From assembly GCA_016709545.1 (NCBI GenBank), contig JADJMO010000047.1:1-64000 (forward strand): 64,000 nt of DNA. Reading direction: 5' to 3'. The position numbers and the translations under genes are program-made. Positions 37,235 to 47,800 of the stretch are shown piece by piece (positions within the stretch are counted from its first letter, which is position 1; each line of letters begins with the position of its first letter). This DNA comes from Myxococcales bacterium (lineage in GTDB: Bacteria; Myxococcota_A; Polyangia; Polyangiales; JADJMO01). The notes beneath the pieces were generated by a model, which worked only from the letters and a program-made list of their open reading frames with translations, did not search any database and was not told the origin of the DNA.

Positions 37235-39010
37235 TCACTTCGGGATCGGATCGGTCGGCGGGACCAGGAACAGCACGGTGCGCCGGTCGAGCTTCACGCC
37301 GCCCGGCATGCCGAGCACGTCGATGAAGGCGTTGAAGAACTGCGCGATCGACTTCGGCTTCACCGTGGTGTTGGTCTTCGGGAGCACCTCGAAGCACACC
37401 AGCGTGCCGACCGTCACCGCGGTGAACGTGTCCTTGATGCCGTCGCCGTCCGTGTCCTTGGCCGCGTGCGCCGGGCACTTCGCGGCGGCGTCGCCCTCGT
37501 CCATCGCGCGGAGGGCCTTCATGAACTGGAGCGCGTCCACGGGCTTGCCGTCCTCGCCGGGAGCGTTCGTCGGGTCGTTGCTCGGGACCGCCGTCACGTC
37601 GAACTGGCTGCCGACGCTGATCGCCTGGATCGCCTTCACGACCGAGTCGGTGAGCCCCGTGCCGTCGGACTTGTAGAGGAAGTTGAGCCGGCAGGTCCCG
37701 CCCGGACCCGTGGCCGCGCGGCCGGCGCCGTCGACGCCCGTGCAGCAGCCCGACCCGCTCTTGCACGCGCCGAAGGCGACGACGGGGAGGTTGCTCTTGG
37801 TCGCGTCCGAGAGCTCGTTGGCCTGCGCTTCGTCCGGCGGCGGCGGCGTGTACCCGGGGTAGGACCACACGGCCATGAGATCGACGAAGCGCGCGTTGCG
37901 GTCGGCGAAGGCCTTCTTGGTGTCCTCGAGCGACGGCGGCTTGGTCACGCTCGCGCAGTACGGGTCGCGCTTGGCGTCGTGCCACGACACGTCGGTCATC
38001 AACACCACGACGGGCAGCGAGCCCGGCCGGAAGTCCACGCCGCCGAACGTGCCGGGCGCGGGCGTGTGCGCGGCCACCGTGCCACCCGTCCAGTTCAGCG
38101 CGCCGCCGGTGAGGATGTGCCACATCGAGGGGATCTGGGACTCGGGACCGTCCGCGCCGCCGCTCGCCACGTATTTGGTCGTGGCGGCCTGCGCCTTCGC
38201 GATGTCGGTGGTGACGATCTGGTGCACCTTGGCCGGGAAATCGCCAGGGAAGGTGCCGTAGCCGGCCCCGCCGTGGCTGCACACGGGGTAGTCCTTGTGG
38301 TCGACGATCGCGACGCCGACGCTCGGGATCGCCTTGGACAGCGCCGGTATCACGGTGGTCGACAGGTTGGTGCGCAGGTTGGTGACGGCGCCGCCCATGG
38401 ACCCGGTCGTGTCCATGTTGAACGCGACGTCGACCTGCTTGATGTTGGTGCCGAAGGTGAGCACGTCGCGGTCGGGGCTCGGCTTGCCGAGGTACGGCAC
38501 CGTGAAGAAGAAGTCCTTCTTCTCGCCCTTCTTGCGGAGCTGGATGACCGTGAGGTTCGCGTAGCCCGTCTTGCCCTCGGCGCTGCCGCGGACCACCGTC
38601 GTGATGCCGAGCTTGCCCCCGGGCAAGGACGTGACCGAGTTGAACGTGGTCTCGGTGAACGCGCCGACGCCGGTGTCGTCGAGGGTCAGCGAGAGGCCGG
38701 ACGTCACGTCCTTCAGCGTGCCTCCACTGTTGATCGTGCCCTTGTACGCGAGGGTCGCGGCGGTCGGCGGCGTGGTGGAGGTGTCGATGGTGACGACCGC
38801 GTTGCTGGGCTCGATGACCAGGTCGTCGAAGGCCACGCCCCCGTCGAGACCGAGGCCGCCGTCGCCGCCGTCGAGCTCGAAGCCGCCGCCGGTCTCTCCG
38901 CCCGGATCGCCCGTGTCGTCGAGCACGCCGCTCTCGGGGTCGGGGCTGCCCCCACATCCGACGAGCATGCCGAGCGTGACGACCGCGACCAGAGAGGACG
39001 TGCGCTTCAT
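37235..39010 (-). CDS. VWA-domain lipoprotein
   Basis: This 591-residue protein has a lipobox LVGC (Cys18), an Asp/Gly-rich linker (about 25-60), a beta domain (about 70-170), then a von Willebrand factor A domain with the metal motif DTTGSMGG (about 205) and LMTDVSWHD. Two Cys pairs sit in CKSGSGCCTG. Exported VWA proteins bind ligands or matrix in a metal-dependent way. It is the last gene of the minus-strand group kinase, TPR protein, LamG lipoprotein, VWA. I chose ATG 39010 because the signal starts there. Confidence 0.8.
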   Translation of the reverse strand: MKRTSSLVAVVTLGMLVGCGGSPDPESGVLDDTGDPGGETGGGFELDGGDGGLGLDGGVAFDDLVIEPSNAVVTIDTSTTPPTAATLAYKGTINSGGTLKDVTSGLSLTLDDTGVGAFTETTFNSVTSLPGGKLGITTVVRGSAEGKTGYANLTVIQLRKKGEKKDFFFTVPYLGKPSPDRDVLTFGTNIKQVDVAFNMDTTGSMGGAVTNLRTNLSTTVIPALSKAIPSVGVAIVDHKDYPVCSHGGAGYGTFPGDFPAKVHQIVTTDIAKAQAATTKYVASGGADGPESQIPSMWHILTGGALNWTGGTVAAHTPAPGTFGGVDFRPGSLPVVVLMTDVSWHDAKRDPYCASVTKPPSLEDTKKAFADRNARFVDLMAVWSYPGYTPPPPDEAQANELSDATKSNLPVVAFGACKSGSGCCTGVDGAGRAATGPGGTCRLNFLYKSDGTGLTDSVVKAIQAISVGSQFDVTAVPSNDPTNAPGEDGKPVDALQFMKALRAMDEGDAAAKCPAHAAKDTDGDGIKDTFTAVTVGTLVCFEVLPKTNTTVKPKSIAQFFNAFIDVLGMPGGVKLDRRTVLFLVPPTDPIPK

Positions 39011-39106
39011 GAAGATGCTGGTGCACCTCGCGCTGCGGATCGGGTCACAGAAAACTTCACGAAGAACGATCACGTCGGATCGCGACTGGCGGGGGTGCGA
39101 CGTCGT

Positions 39107-40023
39107 TCAGGGCAGCTTCGCGGCCGCGAGGTGCGCGCGGACGCGGGCGCACGGAAGCACGTGGTCGTAGATCGCGAGCTCGTCGAGCGTGCCCTCGAAC
39201 GGTGAGCCCCCGAGCGCGCCGTCGGCGCCGAACGTGAAGGGCGCGCTGGAGGTCACGTCGCTCGGCCCGAAGTCGGCGTTCTCGCTCGCGAGCTTGCCGT
39301 CGACGAGCAGGCTCGAGACGCGACGCACGCCGTCGTAGCGAACGACGAGGTGGTGGAAGACGCCGACGACGAGCGGGCCGCTGCTGGCATTGCCCGCGGG
39401 CGCGCCGTCGTGGGTGCGGATGAAGTTCGTCTCCGTCGAGCGCAGGTAGAGCTCGATGCCTTGTCGCTTCGACGCGGGCTCGAGCTTCTCGTTGCCCCAC
39501 ACGAAGCGGAACTGCGCGTCGAGCTGACTCGGCTTCACCCACGCCTCGACGGTGAACGACCGGTAGGGTCCCACGTCGAACGACTTGCCGACCGAGAGGT
39601 AGCTGAACCCGTCCGTGCGAGCTGCGCCGTTCGCTGCGCGCGCCAGGGCCCCCACCTCTCCGAAGTAGATCGTGCCGAGCGCGAGCGCGGGGTGCCCGTG
39701 CCCGGAGAGGTCGGCGCCCTCGTCGGCGCCGGGCGCCTCGTCGAGCGGCCAGTACCCGAGGGTGCATCGGCGAGGACCGTTGCGCCGTACGTTGCACCCA
39801 CCACCCCGATCGGCTCCCCTGGCTCGCAGGCCTCGAGGGCGTCCGCGACGTCGAGGGGCCCGTCGTCGCTGGCGGGGCCGGTGTCGATCGGCGGCTTGAT
39901 TTCCAAGCCTACGTCGCTGTTCGGGTCGCCGTCGCGCAGCGTCACCGCCTCCACACCGAGCACGCGGCCGCACCCGAGAAGCACCCCGAGGAGCCACAGG
40001 CCGAGCGCCTTTCGCCACGCCAT
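39107..40023 (-). CDS. LamG/concanavalin-like lipoprotein, frame broken once
   Basis: The N-terminus has a lipobox LLGC (about Cys18) and an Asp/Pro linker. The C-terminal two thirds is a concanavalin-like (LamG) jelly roll: YWPLDEAPG, DLSGHGHPA, FTVEAWVKPS, FHHLVVRYDG and LDELAIYDHVL. One base is missing near 39766-39778 between the two parts; correction gives 305 residues. LamG domains bind carbohydrate or protein at the surface. It is 29 nt downstream of the TPR gene (40053) on the same strand. Confidence 0.75.
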
Positions 40024-40052
40024 CGGCGCTCTCCGCTGCAAGTGCTCTGCCA

Positions 40053-40976
40053 CTAGAAGGCTCCCACCAGGCCGACCCCGACCGTGTCGCGACCGACGAG
40101 CGGGTACAGGCGCGCGGACGCGGGCGGCGCCGCGCGCGGAGCGGTGAAGAACAGCACGACCCCCGCGACGACCGCGACTCCACCGACGACGAGCCCGATG
40201 TCGGCGAGCCCGGCCGCGCGGTTCGCCTCGGCGGCGAGCGCGACGCCGCGCGGCCCGCACACCGTCCCCTCGCAGTCGCCCTGCGCCTCGCCCCACCGGC
40301 TGCGCGCGCGGAGCCCGAAGCCCGCGGCGACCCCGAGGGAGACGAGGCCGAGGCTGCCCACCACCACCGCGACGAGGCGCTGCGATCGACCCGTGTGAGG
40401 CAGGTCGACGGGCGCGACCGCGGTACTCGGCTTCACCACGACGCGCACCACGTTGCCCTCGCCCTCCACGTCGACCGCGGCCTCGAACGGCGCGACCCCC
40501 GGCCCCGTCGCGCGCACGACGTGGCGCCCGGGATCGACCGGCACCGCGAGCCCGTAGCCCGCGGGCTCGATCACGAACTCGTCTCGGCGGACCTCGGCGT
40601 AGCCCACGCCCTCGACCACGATGATCAGCCTGGAGAGGCGCGGCTCCAGCGCCTTCGCGTGCTCGCGCGCCTTCTTGGCCCGCGCGGGCTGCCCCGCGCG
40701 CTCCGCCATCGTGGCGGCGTCGAGGTAGCGGGCCCACGCGCTCGCCAGCTTGCCGACGTGCTCGTAGCAATCGGCGAGGTTGATCAGCGTGCCGATCGCC
40801 GGCTCGAGGCGGTGACTCGCGGCGAACTTCGGGCACGCGCTCGGGTAGTCGCCGCTGGCCACGAGCTTCTGCCCCTCGTCGAACAGGACCTGGGCCCCGG
40901 CCGGGTCGGTCTCGGCGTGCGCGTGGGTCGCGAGCAGCGCCGTGAGCGCCATCCCCGAGATCCACCTCCCCCTCAT
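40053..40976 (-). CDS. TPR-type secreted protein, kinase-operon partner
   Basis: This 307-residue protein has a signal peptide (about 1-21, ending HAHA-ET). A TPR-like helical region follows (AQVLFDEGQKLVASGDYPSAC, GTLINLADCYEHVGK), then a PEGA-like beta module and two hydrophobic segments (about 210-230, 265-285), ending in GAF. It starts 12 nt after the dual-kinase stop and shares its architecture with the PEGA protein at 31598. This set-up is common beside myxobacterial Ser/Thr kinases; its role is unknown. Confidence 0.75.
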   Translation of the reverse strand: MRGRWISGMALTALLATHAHAETDPAGAQVLFDEGQKLVASGDYPSACPKFAASHRLEPAIGTLINLADCYEHVGKLASAWARYLDAATMAERAGQPARAKKAREHAKALEPRLSRLIIVVEGVGYAEVRRDEFVIEPAGYGLAVPVDPGRHVVRATGPGVAPFEAAVDVEGEGNVVRVVVKPSTAVAPVDLPHTGRSQRLVAVVVGSLGLVSLGVAAGFGLRARSRWGEAQGDCEGTVCGPRGVALAAEANRAAGLADIGLVVGGVAVVAGVVLFFTAPRAAPPASARLYPLVGRDTVGVGLVGAF

Positions 40977-40988
40977 CGGAGCGCCAGC

Positions 40989-43352
40989 TTACTGCCTCGA
41001 CTCGAGCCAGCCCACCCCGCTCGCCGAGGCGCTCGCCGGTGGCGTCGCGGCGATGGACGACGAGGGCGCTGCCGAGGGCACGGCCAGGGACGACGGAGCT
41101 GCGGCCACCGACACCACCATTTTCGGTCCCTTCGCGACGACGACGGAAGGTGGAGCGACGACGATCGAGGCTGGCGGAGCGACCGACACGGGCACCACGA
41201 CGACGGAGGGCCGCGGACTCTCGACGCGATCGGCCGACACGCTCGCGGCGACGGCGGGGATCGGCGCGACGTCCGGGCGCCGGAGGCGCAGCCCGATCAC
41301 CGTCACCCCCACGCCGATCGCGACCGCGAGGCCGATCCAGCGCGCGCGAGACGATCGTGGGGCGAGACCGAGCGCCACCGCGAGCCCCTCGACGCTCTCG
41401 CGCGCCGACGCGAAGCGCTCGTCCGGGTCGGTCGCGCAGGCCCGCGCGAACCACGCATCGAACGCTGGGGGGAGTTCCCCCGCGGTGGTCGGGAGCCGGC
41501 CCTCGAGGATCTCGGCGAAGGTCCCCGGCACGTCGCGCGCGCTCCAGGGCAGCCGGCCGGTCAGGCAGTGGAACGCCACGACGCCGAGCGCGAACCGGTC
41601 GGTCGCCGGCCCGACGGAGGGGTCTCCCCGCACCTGCTCCGGCGACATGTACGCTGGAGTACCGAGCCCGGCGCGCGTGCGATCGAGGGGCCCGTGGCGC
41701 TCGCTCGACGGCGACTCGGCGGCGAGCCCGCCCGCGAGCTTGGCGATGCCGAAGTCGACCAGCTTCGCGACCTCGCGACCATCCTCGTCGCGCGTCACGA
41801 GCACGTTCGCGGGCTTGAGGTCGCGGTGCACGATGCCGAGCGCGTGGGCGCGATCGATCGCGCGCGCCGCCTGCCCCAGGAACTCGACCGCGCGGATCGG
41901 TGTCAGGCGCCCCTCGCGCGCGATGCGGTCCGAGAGCGCCTCGCCGTCGATCCGCTCCATGGCGAGGAAGGGCCGCCCTCGCGCCGTCACGCCGAAATCG
42001 AACACGCGCACGGCGTTTGCGCTGTCGAGCCGCGCGGTGATGCGCGCCTCGTCGAGGAAGCGGCGCCGCAGCTCGGGGTGCTCGACCAGGGAGCCGTGCA
42101 ACAGCTTGATCGCGACCGGCGAGCCGAGCGTACGGTGGCGAGCGCTCCACACCTCGCCCATGCCGCCGGCGCCGAGGGGGCGCTCGAGCGTGTAGCGGTC
42201 GGCGAGCACGGCGCCGGGGGTCACGTCAGGGTCGTCCGGGTGCAGAGAGGTCGGCGCGCCTTCGAGGGTGTCCAGGCGATCGGCCGCCTCCCCGAAGGTG
42301 TCCCCGGTCGCGAGCGCGACGCGGACGTCTGGCCGCGCGCGCCGCAGCGCCTGCGCGGCCTCGGCGGCGTGCGCCTCGCCGCGGCAAAAGGCCACCAGCG
42401 TGCGATCGGGGAGCTGCGCCCACCCCGGCAGCGTGCGCAGGGCGTCGGCCACCGTTGCGTCGACGTCTGCGCCTCGCACCACGAGCAACGTGCCAGCCAC
42501 CTGCTCCCTCGCCGGCGCGATCGCCTCGAGATCTCCCTCGAGGCGCGGCAGCGCGCGGAGCACCGCCGCGGCGTCGCGGGGTCTCTCGGCGCGGTCGCGC
42601 GCGAGGAGGCGCTGGGCGAACGCGGCGACGCTCGACGGGATCCCGGGGCGCAGATCGCACAGCCACGGCGGATCCTCGAAGAGCACGCGGGCGAGGAGCG
42701 TCGTCGTCGTGCGCCCCGGCAACGGCACCTCGGCGGTCAGCGCGAAGTGCAGGAGCGCGCCGAGCCCCCACACGTCGACCCGCGCGTCGACGTCACTGCT
42801 GCCCCGCGCCTGCTCCGGCGCGAGGAAGCCAGGGGTGCCCACGAAGGACCCCGCGGCGGTCTCGCCGGCGCTGTCGTCGCGGGCCGCCCCGAAGTCGACG
42901 AGGACCGGGTCCCTTGGGTCGTCGTCGCGCAGGAGGACGTTGGACGGTGACAGATCCCGGTGCACGGCGCCGTGCGCGTGTAGCTCGGCGACCGCCCCGA
43001 CGAGGGTCGCCAGCATCGCGAGCGCCTCGGACACGTCGAGCGGACCCTCACGGGCGATCCGGGTCGCTAGGGTCGGGCCGTCGATCCATCGCGTCGCGAG
43101 CCATGGAACGCCATCCTCGACGCCGTGCTCGACGTGGGCGGCGAGCCCGGGCTGCTCACCGAGCTCGCCCAGGATCGCGGCCTCGCGCGCGAGCCGGCGA
43201 GAAGCGATCGGTTCGCCCTCGGCGCGGGGGACCTTCAGCGCGACGCGCCCCCCCTGCCCTCGATCGACCGCGACGAAGACCCGCCCCATCCCGCCCGTGT
43301 GGACGTGGCGCTCGATCGCGAACCTACCGCCGACGACCGACCCCGCCTCCAC
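40989..43352 (-). CDS. Ser/Thr kinase with two kinase domains
   Basis: This 787-residue protein carries two complete kinase domains. Domain 1 (about 6-265): GGMGRV loop, VALK, HRDLSPSN, VDFGAA, GTPGFLAPE; the catalytic-loop Lys is replaced by Ser. Domain 2 (about 378-640): GAGGMGEV, VAIK, HRDLKPAN, VDFGIA, GTPAYMSPE, fully canonical. Between them (about 275-370) is a segment like a degenerate nucleotide-cyclase domain (ALATGDTFGEAADRLD). One membrane helix (about 650-668) is followed by a Val/Ala/Pro-rich tail outside the membrane. The start is GTG 43352, with GATACT 6 nt upstream. It is divergent from an FHA sigma-54 activator, its likely partner. Confidence 0.85.
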   Translation of the reverse strand: MEAGSVVGGRFAIERHVHTGGMGRVFVAVDRGQGGRVALKVPRAEGEPIASRRLAREAAILGELGEQPGLAAHVEHGVEDGVPWLATRWIDGPTLATRIAREGPLDVSEALAMLATLVGAVAELHAHGAVHRDLSPSNVLLRDDDPRDPVLVDFGAARDDSAGETAAGSFVGTPGFLAPEQARGSSDVDARVDVWGLGALLHFALTAEVPLPGRTTTTLLARVLFEDPPWLCDLRPGIPSSVAAFAQRLLARDRAERPRDAAAVLRALPRLEGDLEAIAPAREQVAGTLLVVRGADVDATVADALRTLPGWAQLPDRTLVAFCRGEAHAAEAAQALRRARPDVRVALATGDTFGEAADRLDTLEGAPTSLHPDDPDVTPGAVLADRYTLERPLGAGGMGEVWSARHRTLGSPVAIKLLHGSLVEHPELRRRFLDEARITARLDSANAVRVFDFGVTARGRPFLAMERIDGEALSDRIAREGRLTPIRAVEFLGQAARAIDRAHALGIVHRDLKPANVLVTRDEDGREVAKLVDFGIAKLAGGLAAESPSSERHGPLDRTRAGLGTPAYMSPEQVRGDPSVGPATDRFALGVVAFHCLTGRLPWSARDVPGTFAEILEGRLPTTAGELPPAFDAWFARACATDPDERFASARESVEGLAVALGLAPRSSRARWIGLAVAIGVGVTVIGLRLRRPDVAPIPAVAASVSADRVESPRPSVVVVPVSVAPPASIVVAPPSVVVAKGPKMVVSVAAAPSSLAVPSAAPSSSIAATPPASASASGVGWLESRQ

Positions 43353-43364
43353 GGGGGCAGTATC
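43353..43364 (-). promoter_or_regulatory. -10-like element GATACT, leaderless start
   Basis: GATACT lies 6 nt before the GTG at 43352 on the minus strand; no Shine-Dalgarno is seen. Confidence 0.45.
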
Positions 43365-43394
43365 GCAGATCGAGGCCAGGCGCGCGCGAGACGC

Positions 43395-43406
43395 TAGACT
43401 GAGACC
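43395..43406 (+). promoter_or_regulatory. -10-like element TAGACT, leaderless start
   Basis: TAGACT lies 6 nt before the GTG at 43407, 30 nt from the divergent kinase -10; no Shine-Dalgarno is seen. Confidence 0.5.
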
Positions 43407-44744
43407 GTGGCGCAGAAGCCGATCGAGACCCTGGAGTCGCCGGCGGACGAGCAAGCGCTCCGCCGCAAGGCGCTCTCGCCGCGGCTCGTCGCGGTCCTCT
43501 GCTACGACCGGCTCGACGCGCCGCCCTCGCTCGTCGTCGAGCTCGACGAGGTCGACGAGGTGATCGTCGGCGGTGGTGGGCCCGACGTCGTGCGTCGCGG
43601 TCGCTCGCTCGAGATCGCCCTCGACGATCCCTACGCCTCGCGTCGTCACGCGCGCATCCGCGTGGGGGACCGCCTCGTGGTCGAGGACCTCGGCAGCCGC
43701 AACGGCACCGCGATCGGCGGCCGGCCGCTCGTCGGCCCCACGATCCTCGACGAGGGCGGGGCGCTCGAGGTGGGGCACACCGTGCTCGTGCTCCGCCACG
43801 GGCCCCGTCGTGGTCCCCTGACCACCGAGCTCGGTCCGACGCGCAGCGCCTCGCCGGCCTTCGCCTCGCTCGCCGAGCGTCTCCGTCGGCTCGCGCCCAC
43901 CGAGGTCTCGCTGCTCCTCGTCGGCGAGACGGGCACGGGCAAGGAGGTCCTCGCGCGACACGTGCACCAGCTGTCGGGCCGGTCGGGGCCGTTCGTCGCG
44001 GTCAACTGCGGAGCGCTGGTCGAGGGGCTGGTCGAGAGCGAGCTCTTCGGGCACCGGCGCGGCGCCTTCACGGGGGCCACCGGGGATCGTCGGGGCTACG
44101 TCGAGGCCGCCCACCAGGGCACGCTGTTCCTCGACGAGATCGGCGAGCTGCCCCCCTCGGCGCAGACCCGCCTCCTGCGCGTGCTCGACGCGCGCGAGGT
44201 CGTCCCGGTGGGCTCGGTGCAGCCGGTGCGGGTCGACGTGCGGGTGGTCGCCGCGACGCACCGCGATCTCGAGCGCCTCGTTGGCGAACAGCGCTTCCGC
44301 GCCGACCTCTACGCCCGCCTCGCGGGCTGGGTCGGCGTGCTCCCGCCGCTCCGCGATCGGCGCGAGGATCTGGGCGCGCTCGTCGCACACGCGCTCGAAG
44401 GGCGTGGTCGGCGGTCGTGCACCGTGACCGCGGGCCGGGCCCTCGTCGCGCACGACTGGCCGCTCAACGTGAGGGGACTGGTCAAGGCGATCGAGGCCGC
44501 GGCGGTCCTCGCCGAGGGGAGGCCCATCGAGCTGGCCGACCTCCCGAACGCAGTCGCACCCACCGCCACGTCGGAGCCGCCACCCTTGCCCGACGATGAA
44601 GAGGACGAGGAGCTGCGCCAACGCGTGCTCGCGGCGCTCCGGGCCCACCAGGGCAACGTGACCCAGGCGGCCGTCGCGCTCGGCAAGCACCGCCAGCAGC
44701 TGCAGCGGTGGATGCGCCGGCTCCGCATCGAGCCGACGGATTGA
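43407..44744 (+). CDS. FHA-domain sigma-54-dependent activator
   Basis: This 445-residue enhancer-binding protein has an N-terminal FHA domain (about 45-130; SRRHARIRV, LGSRNGT), which binds phospho-threonine. The AAA+ core follows: Walker A GETGTGKE (about 172), GAFTGA loop (about 221) that contacts sigma-54, Walker B LFLDEIGE and sensor region ATHRDLER. The C-terminal Fis-type helix-turn-helix is GNVTQAAVALGKHRQQL. It should activate RNA polymerase with sigma-54 when its kinase is active. The divergent dual kinase (40989) is the obvious candidate. The start is GTG 43407. Confidence 0.9.
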   Translation: MAQKPIETLESPADEQALRRKALSPRLVAVLCYDRLDAPPSLVVELDEVDEVIVGGGGPDVVRRGRSLEIALDDPYASRRHARIRVGDRLVVEDLGSRNGTAIGGRPLVGPTILDEGGALEVGHTVLVLRHGPRRGPLTTELGPTRSASPAFASLAERLRRLAPTEVSLLLVGETGTGKEVLARHVHQLSGRSGPFVAVNCGALVEGLVESELFGHRRGAFTGATGDRRGYVEAAHQGTLFLDEIGELPPSAQTRLLRVLDAREVVPVGSVQPVRVDVRVVAATHRDLERLVGEQRFRADLYARLAGWVGVLPPLRDRREDLGALVAHALEGRGRRSCTVTAGRALVAHDWPLNVRGLVKAIEAAAVLAEGRPIELADLPNAVAPTATSEPPPLPDDEEDEELRQRVLAALRAHQGNVTQAAVALGKHRQQLQRWMRRLRIEPTD

Positions 44745-44752
44745 TCGTCCAC

Positions 44753-44789
44753 TGCAACGCCCGTCGCGTTGCACCTCATGTTGCGCAAC
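44753..44789. promoter_or_regulatory. TGCAACG/GTTGCGCAAC palindromes before Kelch gene
   Basis: TGCAACG-N7-CGTTGCA (44753-44773) and the perfect GTTGCGCAAC (44780-44789) have centres about 22 bp apart in the 127-bp gap before the Kelch gene. GTTGCG-type half-sites recur upstream of phaZ (57956-57968). They may bind one regulator. Confidence 0.4.
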
Positions 44790-44871
44790 GCCGCCTTGCG
44801 CGTGATCGTCCCGGCTTTCTAGCCTGCACCGCTTCGTCCAGGCTGGTCCGACCCTTGCGGAGGGGGCCGCG

Positions 44872-47800
44872 ATGCTTCGCCGCCTCGCCCCCTGCCTCCT
44901 CGCGCCTTCCCTCCTCGCCGGCTGCCGCGCCGAACCGCCGAAGGTCGACCCCGCCCCCGACACGGCCCGGGAGATCGTCTCCGCGGTCGCGGCGATCCCC
45001 GAGGTGCGCGCGCACCTCTCCGCCGCTTCGCTCGAGCGCACCGGGGCCGGGTTCCGCAACGTGCCGACGGCCGGGATCGGCGGCTTCCGCCCCGCGGGCG
45101 AGAACGCTCTCCGAGTGACCGTCCCCACGACGGCGGAGGCGCCTACCCGCATCGCGCACGCGGGCGACCCCGACTTCTGGATCGAGCTCGCACCGGTCGG
45201 CGTCGGGCCCCGCGCCCCGTCCGTGACGAGCGGCGCCGTGGTGTTCGCCCGCGCCGCCGCCCAGGTCGACGTGGTTCACGTACTCGAGGCGCACCGCTAC
45301 GAGGAGCTCCGTCGCGTGCACGACCCTGCGGCCGGTCCCTCGCGCTGGCTCGTGCGGCGCGGGCCGGGCGTGGCCTCCGTGAAGATCGAGGAGGGGCTCG
45401 TGCGCGCGTTCTCCGCCGACGGGCACGTGCGCCTCGAGACCGAGGCCGCGTTCGCGGTGGACGCTCACGGCGCGCGCGTCGCGCTCACGCCGCAGCTCGA
45501 GGGGGACGCGCTCTCGCTCTCGCTCCCTCCGGGGCTCAGCTTCCCCGTCACGGTCGATCCGGCGTGGAAGACCGTGGCGCCGATGAGCGCCAAGCGCCGG
45601 GCGCCTCACGTGGCCACGCTGGCCGACGGTCGCGTGCTCGTCGCCGGCGGCACCGATGGAACCTTCACGTTCTCCACCGCGGAGATCTTCGACCCCGCCA
45701 CGGGCCTGTGGACCAGCACGGGATCCATGAAGCTCGCTCGCTGGTTCGGCTCGGCGACGCGGCTCAAGAGCGGCCTCGTGCTCGTCGCGGGCGGCTACGG
45801 CGGCGAGGCCAAGAGCGAGACCTTCGACCCGGCCACCGGGGCCTGGACCGCGGCCGGCGACCTCCCGTCTCCGCGGGCACAGCAACGCGCGATCCTGCAC
45901 CCGACGAGCGGGGCCGTGTACCTCGCGGGCAACGTGGGCGGCACCGATCACATGCTCGCCTTCGATCCGACCACCCGGACCTGGACCACGACCAGCACGA
46001 CCACGTTCATCCACGACCACCCCGGCGCGATCGTCCTGCCGTCCGCCGGCAAGGTGCTCGTCGCCGCGGGCAGCGGCTCGGCGGCGGAGCTGTGGGACAT
46101 CGCGACCAACAAGTGGACGACCACTGGCTCGATGAACGCGACGCACCGCAAGCCCGTGATGATCCCACTCCCTTCGGGCAACGTGCTCTGCGCCGGGGGC
46201 GACAACGCCATCGTCGAGGTCTTCGACGTCGCCGCCAAGACGTGGTCGCCCTCCGGCACGCTCGTCGTCACCCGCAACACGGGCTTCGGCGCAGCGCCGA
46301 TGGCCGACGGGCGCTGGCTCGTCACGGGGGGCTACGACGGCATCTCGGCCGCCGAGCTCCTCACCCCGGGCATGTCCTCGTCGTCGGCCCCGGTCACCTC
46401 GATGGGAGCACTCCGCTTCGATCACGGGACGGCTCCCCTCGGCGCGACGGGCAGCAGCGTCCTCGTCGCGGGCGGCTTCTCCCTCGGCGGCCCCACCTCG
46501 TCGGCCGAGGTGTTCCAGACGATGCCGAACGGCCAGGCGTGCACCCTCGCGATCGACTGCGCGTCGGGCCTCTGCGTCGACGGCGTGTGCTGCAACAGCG
46601 CTTGCAACGGAAAGCCGTGTCAGGCGTGCGACGTCGCGGGCTCTCTCGGCACGTGCGTCGACGTCCCGAGCGGCGCTCCGCACGCGTCGCGGAGCTGTGG
46701 CGCGTACGGCCTCTGCAGCGCGGGCGCGTGCGTCACGACCTGCACCCTGCCCACCGACTGCAGCAAGGGCTACACGTGCACGGCGGGCGCGTGCGTCCCC
46801 CGCAAGGCGAACGGCGTCGCGTGCGGCAAGGACGACGACTGCACGAGCGGCGCCTGCACCGACGGCGTGTGCTGCAACGTCGCGTGCAAGGGTCAGTGCG
46901 AGACGTGCAACGCGACGGGCTCGGTGGGCGCGTGCAAGGCGGTGACGGGCGTCCCCGTCGGCCGCCCCGCGTGCTCTGGGGTCGGCGTCGGCGGCACCTG
47001 CGGACAGGCCTGCGACGGCGTGGACGGCGCCAAGTGCAACTACCCGAAGCCGACCACCCCGTGCAGCGCCAACGCCTGCGCCACCGGGATCGAGACCCAC
47101 GCGAGCTTCTGCGACGGCGGAGGCAAGTGCCTCGACGTCGCGAAGTCGTGCGGCGCCTACACGTGCGACGCGGCGAGCTGCAAGTCGAAGTGCACCACGA
47201 AAGACGACTGCGCCGCGGGCTTCTACTGCGCGGCCTCGGCGTGCGTCCCGGCCGCCGACCTCGGCCGCGAGTGCAAGTCTTCGACCGAGTGCTCGACGGG
47301 CGCGTGCACCGACGGCGTGTGCTGCGGCGTCGCGGCCTGCGACGCGGGCAGCTCGTGCGCGAACCCCGGGAAGAAGGGCGTCTGTAGCCGCTCGGTCGGC
47401 ACGTCGTGCAAGAGCGCCGTGGAGTGCGGCAGCGGGTACTGCGTCGACGGGGTGTGCTGTGGCGCCGCGTGCGACGGCCAGTGCGAGGCGTGCGACGTCG
47501 TCGGCAAGGTGGGCACGTGTTTCCCGGTGAAGGGCGGGCCGCGCGGCGATCGCCCAAAGTGCGCCGATGGTGCGGGCGACGTCTGCACGGCGATGTCCTG
47601 CGACGGCGCCGTCGACACCACCAAGTGCACCGCGTTCGCCGCTGCCACCACGGAGTGCGCGCCTTCGAGCTGCACGACCGGCACGGCCACGGCCGCGTCG
47701 TACTGCGACGGAATCGGCGCCTGCCGCGCCGCGGAGCCCCGCTCGTGCGCGCCCTACGCCTGCGGCGAGAAGGGCTGTCGCACGAGCTGCGCCACCGACA

